Positions 27,901 to 39,900 of a stretch of DNA of 64,000 bases are shown here, in pieces. The stretch is taken from the NCBI RefSeq assembly GCF_032854445.1, contig NC_088298.1, positions 3,284,160-3,348,159 on the forward strand, read 5' to 3'. This DNA is from Liolophura sinensis (lineage: Eukaryota; Mollusca; Polyplacophora; Chitonida; Chitonidae). A program made the translations under genes and the position numbers. Position 1 is the stretch's first letter, and each line of letters starts with the position of its first letter. A model generated the notes under the pieces. It was not told where the DNA came from. It saw nothing but the letters and a program-made list of their open reading frames with translations, and ran no database searches.

Positions 27901-30900
27901 TTGAGTTCAAACTTTCCATCGCTGAATGTAACAAACATCCTACTGCACAGCACCGTATGTGACTTGTCACAAATGTGAGGGAACCCTTCTTGATTACATT
28001 TACTACAACATGGGCATCTGAAAAAAGAATCCACTAGAAGTCAACAAGAGTGGATGAAGATCGAGCTGCACACAAGGTCCTGAACGAAAATGAGTCATTC
28101 TTGCCGCCAGACTGAGACTGGCGATGTGCAGATTTTTTAATGTCAACGGAAGCTTTTAACAAGCCACATGACAGAGTAGTGCTTTTTTCACCTTCAGCGA
28201 CAAAACGGTTCAAACTCAAAATTCTTACATTAACATAAATATCCGTGGGAAGAGCTGTGCAGTAGTATGATATATGAAATGAATTAAGGTCATCCCATTC
28301 TTAACACTCCATCACATCTTTTTCAGTAAGATTTGAACTAATTCTTCATGAGTTTGGCATCGATTTCTGAACAAGAATTCCATGCCTGGGGAAGTCACTC
28401 TTTAGCAGTGGAGATAAAAATGTGGTTTACAGTAACAATATGGCTCCACTTTGTTTTGCTTAAAAATTTCATGACGTCAAAATTATGCTGTTGATGAAAT
28501 AAACCTGCATCTATTGTTTTTTATCTATAAATCCAAAGAATATATTGGAATGGGAGGCCTTTCTTTTCTAAAAGCCAAAGCTGTGAGAAGTATTGTTCAT
28601 TTCTGCCTTTGCTACAACAATTTGTAGGCAAACTGGACCTGGGATCACAAAGCAGTCTTAGATTTAAGTCAAAATTTTCACATAACTTTAAAGTTGTTAT
28701 TTCTGATGTAAAAGGAACAGAATATTGCTTGATGGTGTAAATTCTAGGTAAGTTATTGTACTACAAATTTCAGCTAAAATTATGGAAGGGAACATTCCAA
28801 ATTTAATGATTTTTGGCTTAAGTTTAAGACTGCTTCATGATCCCGAGGCGAGGTAATGTAGTTCTCCCGTCTTACAAGGGAACAACCTGGTTTGGACAAG
28901 AGTCATCATTTCGCAGAAGACAATTTTTCAGACTTTAGCCAAGAATATGTAGTAAAATATTATCCCAGACTTCAACTGTAAGGTGGGCTAGATGGACCAC
29001 AATGACAATCTAAACTTTTAGTCTTATTTATTCCACTTTTACCTGAATTTAGTGAGATTTATCCTTACATGTATAAAATATCCTTAAAACAGCTGTTTTC
29101 AACAACCAATTAATATGGTTCATAAAGCCAACCTTACAATTCAGATATCGGACTATTTATAAATACTTGTGAAGAATATGCCAAAAAATGGTTTATCTGA
29201 AAAAGCTAATGAAACTTCAGATCTTGACAATAGTATCTATTCCCACACAAAAAGTTTTCTATAATTTTTTTTCTTCTTTTTGGACACAATCTCCAATTTC
29301 AAACCCATAATCACAGGTTGGCCAATATATTTTTGTCAAGTTTCAAGCAAATTCACAAATGGACTTAATTTCATAAGGGTTTCAAATTCAAAATTTGTGT
29401 CCAAAAAAAAAATAGTCTCAAATTAAGTTCTCAACCTTTTCATTCATAATGTTTTCTTAACAAATTTCGTATAAGTTATATTTTGTAATTACTCTAAAGG
29501 ATTTCTGCCCTCCAAATGTCCATTTTTTAGAGGCAAATAAATGTCATGAAATATTACTTGCTTAAAGTTACATTTTTCTGGTAGAACATTATCCTACCTT
29601 CCAAATAAACCTTAAATCGTTTCAACAGAACTATCAGTATCAAGGAAAATAACTGACAGTCATGAAAGAAATATTATTTTGTTGTACAAATTGCAATTTA
29701 CGCCAGCAAAAAAGGTTGAGACGTTTGAGTATACCTTTGATTCTAAACACAAAATATAAAACAATGCCTTAGACATGCTATTAAAGTGCAAACTCCAGAA
29801 AGAGAGAGAAAAAAAAATAAAAAAAAAAAACAAAGAAGAAGAAAAATAAAAAAGCCTTTCAGATGAGAGATATAATTGTTTTATTGATTGTATAGTCATT
29901 AATCATAATTACAGCAGTGGCGTGCAGTAAGACGGAATTTACAGCTTCCATACCATGTTGCCATGGAAACAACATGAGAGGGAGAGGAACCGTCGTTCTC
30001 AACTAAACTGTCATGCTAGCAATACAAGCGATTCACTGATCAACACTCGAATATGGTAGATGTACATATTATTGAAAAGCATACTGGTTTCGACTAGAAC
30101 TGGGCAGGGCCAATAATAAGGTTTCTCTGCTGTATTTACAGTCCGTTATATTACAAAAAAAAAAAAGAAAAAAAAAGAAAAAACCCTACCCAAATGCACA
30201 CTGTACATAAACATATGTACACCAGTCACGCATATATCCCCCTGCTACACTGCTTGGAAGTACATGTTTAGAAAATGTCAACATGACAAGCCTACAGAAG
30301 TGGTTGAAAAAGTTACCTCCCTTGAGGTAATCTAAGGCCAAGTTTGTAGCCATTATAGAACTGGATGGTGAGCCAGCTTAAAATAGAAATGTTACTTTGA
30401 GCCTTCTTTACTGTCGCTGAGAAAATATGATGCTAAAAGGTGATGAGGTGAAGCAAAACAATAAATTTTGTTTTAAAATCCGTCTTACGTCATTCCTGTT
30501 ACAGACACAAGAACATTTTTCTGTAGTGTTAGCCGCCAGGTCTCTTACATTTAAAAACGCGAGAAGCAGAACTGTTAGCGTATCAATAAAAGAATTCCTA
30601 CAGTGGAATACTCCATTTCCGCCCTTCCACAAAAACACCCCCCCCCCCCCCCACCAAAAAAATAAAAAAATAAATAATTAAAACAATTAAATCTAAAGGC
30701 AACTATTCCAGTGTTACGCAAATGACTTTATAACAGTTATTTTCCTTCCAGGACGGTCATTACAAGTTAAAATGTTCACTTTAGTGTGTTAGTCAAAAAA
30801 GTAAAGCTCAAGTGCATTTATTCTAAATTCATTTCAGAAGTAACAGTCATACGCTGCACCTAATTATTTGATGAATTAAGAATGAATTCACTCATGAATT

Positions 30901-33900
30901 TGATTTGTGTTTTACATCTACCACGAGCGGGGTGATGCTTGCTTACCTTCGGGTCAAAAGGCCGACAATCGCTGGCGCATGCAACAGCGTGCTGAGACAG
31001 TGTATAACCTACTAGCTCTTATAGCAGCAGCAGCTGTCAAAATGCTGGGGAGTTCTCATGCACAGTCTGCAAGCATGCAAGCAAGATGCAGTCAGCAAAA
31101 CCCTTGCAACGCTTTTCAGGCGCAAACGCGGCTAAGTGTTCATGCTGCGCATCTACGTATGTGGGAACCAGCAATATGTCAGTGTTCAGCAGTTTCTTGG
31201 AAATGTCTTTTTTTTTTTTAGGTGGTGGGAGGGACCACTGTTATCTCGGAGTGCTATCCACAGCTTTCCAGATATATTAGAAAAGCTCACAGTTAACCTT
31301 CTACTGAACACACCTTAAAAAGAAATCCACGTATTATAAATGCCTTTCAATTATACTTGCCCCAATTACCTTTAAAACTTTCAACATGCCAAACTTACAA
31401 AGGTGATAAGGAGAAAAAAGGACCAAGAGACAGGTTGGTGTATTTGATATGAAGCAAAAGATGTAAAAAAGAAAAAATCTGCCCAGTTAATTTGAGCCAT
31501 TCATGATTCAGGTGGAATATATAAGAATTTCTGGGAAAAGCCCAAAACAAAACCCATACGAAAACCTTCACAAAATTATATTTACTTGTACTATTTAGGT
31601 GAAGGTTTTATGGATGGAAATCAATCATGTTTCATTTTTGATTGTTGCATTACAGATTTTTTTTTCTTAACTTATCATATTGTAATATCAGTTTTTCCTG
31701 CAGGTAAGCTGTTTTGCTTGCATATTTCCAATGAAATAACTAATATCATGGGTGATCAATTTTAATTTGAAGTGTGCCATCTTTCGCTTTCAGCATTATC
31801 ATTGTCAACTGAAAACCCCGCTTTTGATGACTGAACGTAGAAATTTCATTTTCTGTCATTTAAATTTAGAAGTAACTTTTACCTGAAGTGTCTAATATTG
31901 GCCGTGTACCTCACAAACTGTTTGTACCATGAACCTATGTCAAAACAATTTAACAACTAACTACACAAATCTAAGTACACAAAACAAAATATATTATTTT
32001 TCATAAGAAAGAAATTCATAGATTACAACATTACAGTCTGGTAATCTAAACCCTGTGAATATGAAGAAATCTTAGAAAAATCACACACTCATATTCCGAT
32101 CCTCAAACCCCTGGTTTGAAGTTTGGGACTACAGGAATTCTAAATACTGCGACACGCCACTTGTCTAAGTATTTATTTGTTTACGGTTAAGTCTTGCATT
32201 TATGCATATTTATGTTTGCTTACTTAATTCTTTCTTAAGGTTATACTCAATAATTTTCCGCTTACATTTAAATGGTGACGTATTTGCTGAATCCATTAGT
32301 CATGTGAAGACTGCATGAATTGCCAACCATTGTTTACAACTTCTCTTCAGTTGTTGTGATCACATGGTTTTAATTTTATAAAAGGAATGACACAAACTTG
32401 GTCTTATAACAGGGCGAGCATGTTGCAAAAAAAACAAAAGAAAAGAAATAACTAAAAGCACCAAATTAGATGGTACCTGTTAAACTTGTCTAGCTTTTGG
32501 GTGAAAATGTGCTTAGAAAATTTTCCATATGCTTAGAGGATGACATGTGCCCTTTTGAGAACACTTTGAACGTGTTTAGTACAGTGGTACAAATGAAGAC
32601 AGTAGTTTGAAAATAATGCATCCAGAAGTGATGATATGCACCCGAAAAATGCCATTGTGTTAAAATAGATGACAATGAGTTTAAGAAGGATGACGATGTG
32701 TTTAAGAAAGATGACAATGTGTTTAAGAAGGATGGCAATGTGTTGAATGCAGAACGGATGAACGCAGATGAAGCCAGCTTAAGCCTACAGGTCAAAAAGT
32801 TGAAAACCCGAAATTCTCCTAAATCCACTTCTTTTAATCCTAAGAGCTAAGGGCTGCCTTTTATTTGTAACGATAAGAAGAGCAAGGGGAAATACAATCT
32901 TAAAGATAATTGAGCTTTTCTAGTATGAAGTCATTTCCCTTTGCCCAAGGCAACTTCTTAAATTACATCTACATTACATCATATTCTACATATTTACCAT
33001 ATAACTTCCTTATGTACAGGTTTTATATTTACATTCTACCACAGAACCTTCAACATGAATAATAAGTCAATGGGCTGTGCTCAAAGCCATTTGGTTATCG
33101 AGGAAATATGACTGTGATTGACAGATGAGTAGACCAATCAATGGCAATAAAAATGGGACATGGCTGTTCTGAAGAAGAGACGAGAAACTATAAATAAAGG
33201 GGCCAAAAAAAATACAGAAATGAAGAGCCGTGAATGGTCAGTTAACAGCACTCCACTGATGATGCACAACTGATGCAATCCATCCTAATTCAATTGAAAT
33301 ACAGGCAGGCCATGCAGCTAGGTTGATCAAATCCGTTTTTCGATGCACACAAGAGGACTTGATTAGTAATAATATTAGTACACAGTTTGTGCGTGCTCTC
33401 TGGTGTTGTGCTCGGCACGCTCGGCACGCCCCGGCACATGAAGGTACAGTACAGAACATTAGAACAGACACGTGTCAAACAAAACGCCGCACTCTGAACA
33501 AGCATGAGGGAGGAAGTGATAATCCAGCAGGAAGCAGTGTTTCAAAGATGGCCGCCGTGATGTGGTCACACTGGCCCACTATACGTACACAGGGCGTAAA
33601 ACGAGTCAATACCGCCCACTATGCATCATCTGTGTCGTGAACTTACCGGGCTTTGATCAGCCTCAGAACTGTCTGTGCTGGCCTGTTTAGCCGCCATCGT
33701 CGTTGTCGTTAGTGGTGGTTGAGCGGCAGCAGATGTCGCGGCGACCGAGTTAGCCGCAGCAGAGGCACTACCACTTGCTGCGTCATCGTTAGAATGAGTC
33801 CGCACACCACTGTCCTGCACGATATCAGGCATAGAAACTGGAGTTGCATACACATCAGAGCCCTTTTGACCTGTCCCACCGCTGCCACCACCGTCAGTTT

Positions 33901-36900
33901 TCGACTTTCGAAGAGTGTTTCTGAAACCCTCGAAAAGGCCAGTGTTTTTCTTTGGTTTTGGTGAACTGGCCTCTGAGCTTGTGGCCGAAGGGCTTGGGGA
34001 AGGAACTTTTCGTAAACTGCCGTCGGAGGATTTCAGCCTTTCTAAGCTGGCTTCTTTTGAGCTACTTGTATCAACTGGTGAGCTAGGATCTGAAGTTTTA
34101 CTAAAATCTTCCTCCACCAAAGTCTCTCCGCTGGGAAGAGGGCCGGGCACAGAATGACACCGATCCTGTTTCTTGAGATCTCCCTTTCCTGTCGGCTTTG
34201 CTAATATATTTGGAGTTGTGGCTGAAGCAGCCAATGGTGACACAGCTTTGTTGTGCTGAGGATTGGACTGTGTTTTTCGTAGCGAAGAGTTTCTGGCCTC
34301 CAAGCTTCCAAATTCTGGGGCAGATCTGCGAGAACAAAATGTTTGAGATGAATTTTTACATATTGATAACAGCTCTCCGTAATCAAAGGCTTTATTTGAA
34401 ACCTACGAGTTGTATATCAGTATGTACATCATTTTAATATACATAGATGTATTTCATTTGATTGGTGTTTTACTCCATGCTCAAGAATAATTCACTTCTA
34501 CGATGGTGGCAGGCACTATGGTGGGAGGAAGCCCGGCAGAGCCTGGGGAAACCCACGACCATCAACATGTTGCCGGAAGACCTTGCCACTTATGGCCGGA
34601 GAGCACGAGCTGGACTTGGGTTCACAGCGACCACACTGGTGAGAGGCTCCTCGGTCAATGTGTCGTGCTGGCTTGCTAATCCACTTGGCCACGAAGGCCC
34701 TTCCCCAAAATACATAGACATCAAACCTGACTTGTACTGAATACAAGTGCATGTACACTTCATGCAGCAGAGAACCCATGGTTACAGCATCTTTTTAAAT
34801 TAAACACTCTAAATATAATAAGGAGCATAGGAGATATGATGTTACCAAGTCCAGCATGAATTATGATCTTGAAAAAATATCTCATATTTTAGCATCAGTA
34901 AAATGTCTCCATGTCATAACTTACAGTTCCTTTGTCAGCTCTTTTTGGTAGGCTATTGGGGACTGAAGAGCTGAAATGAGAAGAAGGAAATTTCTATTAC
35001 ACAACACAGGTCCACATCAAACGATCTCAAAATGTCTTCCAGGTGTGGCCAGCGCGCACACTTGTTGGGAAATTGACTGATTAGAAATATTACATGTACA
35101 TATATGTGCAACAATCATAAAATGCAATGTTTTAGTCAAATACTAAAACTGCACTGTATTTTCTTTGCAGCTGCAGGCACCATAATACTTGATACATACT
35201 GACATGACTCAATAAAATTATATTATCTATCACTGTCTGCGATGGTAGTCAATGATTTGCTTAGTAAAGGTACCCGGATGCATTACAATGTAGTACAATC
35301 AGAAAGCATGATGCATAATTCCACTTAGGAGGGAACACCTTCTGACTGAATGTGTCAAAAGGTTGGCTAACTGTGACAAGCAGATCTATAAGACAAACTG
35401 TCGGTCACATTTTTCACATCCCATCTTTTAACATCATCTATTCCTTTTAGGTAGCCTGAACACTGGACATTTAAGATATTGCAAATCTGAAGTCCGTAAG
35501 AGAAGATGACCAAAACATGGAGAACAAAGGGCATTTATGTTAAAGGTAAGCTTTACTACAGGTTGTGATCATGTTGCACAGTTGCCATCTTTACCTCTCA
35601 GAAAATCGCCCTGCATGTCGAGGATGGAGCGTATGTGTGACACCCAGGTTGCCTTGACCTCCTCGCTGGGTGCCTGGATCACCAGCTTCAAATCAGCCCC
35701 TGGGGTTTTGTCGATCAGCACGAACTTAAGGGGGTCACTATCCTCAGTCATTGACATCTTATTCACCTAGTAGAGAGGAAAAGAAGATCTAATGAAGAAT
35801 TTTCTTGGTGTCAGAGGAGGGATTGTGTTACACTAGAAATGGGCCGGACTCCTACAAACTAATGTGGAAGGTGTACAAGCCTTTGTATTGCTTTCTTAAC
35901 TTACGTTTCAGTGCATTAAATTATTTATGGATGGCACAAAAACGGCAAAGCCTCAGAGGAAACAACAGCACTATACATGCAGCACTATAATCAAATTTCC
36001 TAACCAAAATCCACAGACTTATTGTATAAAACTGTATATCTCAGTATATCTGGTCATTGTAATAAAGTTATTTGAATCTTTAGGTCTGTCTTCTCCATTT
36101 CTCAATTTTAATAATCTAAATTGCTGAGCTCTTTCAAAACATCATTAAGTGATTCGCCTCTATCATCAATACCACTGATGTAGACCTATCAGTAAAACAA
36201 TCCTCCTAGATGGTCAAACCCTTCTGGTGTCAGAAGTGGAATGACTATTTCAGGTAAGTTAATCAAACCAACATAAACTCACCACATCAATCTACCATAA
36301 TCACAGTGCTTCATAATACTGAGGCACTCAGAAAGCTTTAATATTTATTCATTTGATTATTGTTCAACAACGTACTCAGAAATATTTCACTCATATGATG
36401 ACGGCCAGCACTATTGTGGGAGGAAGCTGGGCAGAGCCTAGGGGGAAACACATGACCATCCGCACATTGCTGACAGACCTTCCCACGAACAGCCAAAGAG
36501 GAAGCCAGCATGAGCTGGACTTGAACTGACAGTGACCACATTGGTGGTAAGTTTTAATATGTTGAGCTTAAGGTTCCGCCATTTGTCAGCTATAAAACCA
36601 AGTCAGTTCACTATCTTTACCTTGATGCTATTTTTATATATGTATCCAGGATTGGTAAAGTTCCCTTTTCTCTTTTCCGTCATTTCACTAAAAATGATGA
36701 TCTGTTCAAACAAAAACATTCGCCTCTCACGGAACTTTGTTGGCACATTGGCTTCTACTTCTTGGACTAGTAATGTATCCTGAAATAATGAAGATGAAAG
36801 AATATCAAACCTACATGGCACAACTTCTACAAATATATCAAATAATTTATTTCATTAAGAATGATAAAGATGTTCAAAAATGTTTCAGCCTTTCAAAGGT

Positions 36901-39900
36901 TTTAGCTGTGTAAAAATGATTTTGCACAAAACTGATACAATTGTGCAATAATGTTTCAAAAGGTCAACAATGTTTCAGGTTTTCAAGAATGCTTCACTCA
37001 AACCACTTCATGACCTCAATCCTGAATGACCTCTAAAACTCACTGCTTCCACATAAAGCTTTCCTGTGTGGTTTATTTATTTATCTCAGCGCTTAATTTT
37101 GTTTTTTATCAGAAGAGCTCTTTATGAGTCATTTGCACATACCTGTAACAATAACTTTCCTTGAGCTGTGATTTTCCCCTGAAAAACAGTCAACATAAAA
37201 ATAAATCAGAAAAAACATGCAGCACATATTTCATGCTTGAACAAAACAGATTCCCAAACCTTTGTGCGTTTCAGGATGAATGTATTATTCAAAATATCAA
37301 ACTCATGATCTTAAAAGAAGACTTAAAATATTTGAACGGCTCTCTGGAGCAGTGTCCTTAACCATAAAACGATCACAAACTAGGCTGACTGTAGACACAT
37401 TGGAAACTCATGCTGACGTTATGGTAGTTACAATCAACTTCAAAGACTGCTTTTGGAATAAGGCCCCGAATAGTAATTATGTGTGATGTACCCCTATACA
37501 TAATATAATTAGGGACACTGATACATAATCTCTCAACAGAGGCATTCAATATGTTACCAGTAATGTTTTGTCAAAAAGATGTTGGTTTATGAGATGACCA
37601 AAGGGGAGGTAACTCACTAGGAATCCCTGTAATCTACCAACGTTCATCATATCATTGGCTGCCTTAGGGACGACACACATAACAGTCAGGGCCTTGCGTA
37701 GATCAGTTGTGTCCAACCCTGCCTTCTCCGTGTACTTCAATATATCCTGCGGAAAGAACACGTAATTTCACTTTGAATACGAAATAAAGTAAATAATTTC
37801 ATAGAATTTTTCACCAGCTAATCACCCTCCCATACAATTTCTTTATTTCATTATTTGATTAGTGTTTTACAGTGTACTCAGGAATATTTCGCTTATATTA
37901 TGGTGGCCAGCATTATAAAGGGAGGAAACCCGGCAAAACCTGATGAAAACCCACAACCATCGAGACTTCATACAGCACAAATTTAAACATTTCCCTGAAA
38001 AGTTTGATGACTCATGATTAGGGGTACCTTGACCCACGAATGTTCGTGCTTTACTTTCAGCATTAATTGTTCTCTTCATACCAATAAAAAGTCCCCAACG
38101 GTATAAAGTTTAACAATTCCCATAACAGCTTAAAGGTTAATTATCGGTAGAATCTTGACTCAAGAGTGTTTGTGACTCACTTTGATAGTAACTGATTCTT
38201 CATAAAATACAAAATTTAACATATCCCTAAACAGCTCCATGATTCCTTATTGATAGCATTTTGACTCAAGGGGTGTTTATGACTCACTTTGACAGTAACT
38301 GATACTTCATAAAATATAAAATTTAACATTTCCCTGAACAGCTCGATGATTTCTTATTGATAGCATCTTGACTCAGAATGTTTGTGACTCACTTTGACAG
38401 TAACTGATACTTCATAAAACATAAAATTTAACATTTCCCTAAACAGCTCGATGATTTCTTATTGATAGCTTCTTGACTCAAAGAGTGTTTGTGACTCATT
38501 TTGACAGTAACTGATACTTCATAAAATACAAAATTTAACATTTCCCTAAAGAGTTTGAGGACTTCTTATCAATAGCATCTTGACCTTAAGGAGTGTTTGT
38601 GACTCACTTTCAGCAGTAATTGGTACTTCATAATTCTCTGGACAGGCTTAATGAGTAAATCTGGCAGCTGTAAACGGTGACCCAATTTCTGTCGGATTTC
38701 CTATGGAACAAGGGAGACAATTCCAAATTAAACATTGAATTTGTGCAACTTTCAGTCTTCATATTTGATAGCACTGCATATAAAACACAACAAAACCCCT
38801 CCCCTGGTACTGTAACAATCTGCCCATTCACCACATAGACCAAAATCTAATCAAATTGATATAAGAATCAGACTGCTTACAAACACGTGACTCTTCAAGG
38901 CAAAGAAGTCATACTGAATGTTAAAGCCCACCCTGTGGCGCAGGTTGATCCAGGGCATTATTTAACCTATCAAAAGAGATTAGGGGTCAAAACTTTGCAA
39001 TCCCAAATGATAAAATTTTCGTACTTTGATTTGAACACACACAAAATGGAGAAACTGACAGCTTTTGAAAAGGGTTCTCAAACTATACAGCCAGAAAAAA
39101 ACCCTGACAACACAAGTAAACATGGGTTTAAATGTCTTCACTTACCTCAAAATACGTGTCTGTGAATTCAGCTACGATACTTTCAGACTTGGGTTTATTT
39201 TCGCAGTATTTCACGTACATATATAGGCGTCTTTCCTGGAATTGGGAAAAAACATATGTATAAGGCCTATAATCTCACTTTATTATCCAACAATGCTTGT
39301 GCAAACTTACAAATCACAGCTTTGACATTTGCCTCCAAGTACAAAAATGGTCTGTCACTTCTTTCAGACACCTAAGTCCTTTATAACTGGTTAGTTGCTG
39401 CAAGGGTACAATGAGTTTGGACAAAAATGATTTTAATTGGAAGGTCATGTAATGCAATTTATTGTCTAAATAATGCACTCAACTACAGCAGTATTTACAT
39501 ATCGTGTAAATAATACACTCAACTACAGCAGTATTTACACATCGTGTAAATAATGCACTCAACTACAGCAGTGCTTACACATCATGTAAATAATGCACTC
39601 AACTACAGCAGTATTTACACATCGTGTAAATAATGCACTCAACTACAGCAGTACTTACACATCATGTAAATAATGCACTCAACTACAGCATGTATTTACA
39701 CAGCGTGTAAATAATGCACTCAACTACAGCAGTATTTACACATCGTGTAAATAATGCACTCAACTACAGCAGTACTTACATATCGTGTAAATAATGGTCC
39801 AATCCTTTCTGGTTCTGCCAAACACTTCTCCAGCTCTTCAGAAAATGTTCTGTTAATTAAAAAAGCACGCAAATAAGTAAAACATTCATATTAAGTTAGA

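Larger units (their letters stand above)
21536..33646. other. 12.1-kb intron between long linker and SH3 exons
   Basis: Holds the 32-bp satellite (22470-25130) with two SINE insertions, a short tagcttgttcaat array (26800-26940), A-rich runs near 29810-29840 and 30154-30182, a C14-type run at 30638-30652, and two locally GC-richer stretches (30930-31200; 33380-33600). The rest is AT-rich without coding signal. Confidence 0.6.

Noticed and set aside
33323-33640. 105-codon plus-strand ORF beside the linker exon
   Set aside because: Lies in the intron on the opposite strand, has no family resemblance, and ends at the exon donor region; insufficient support for a gene.
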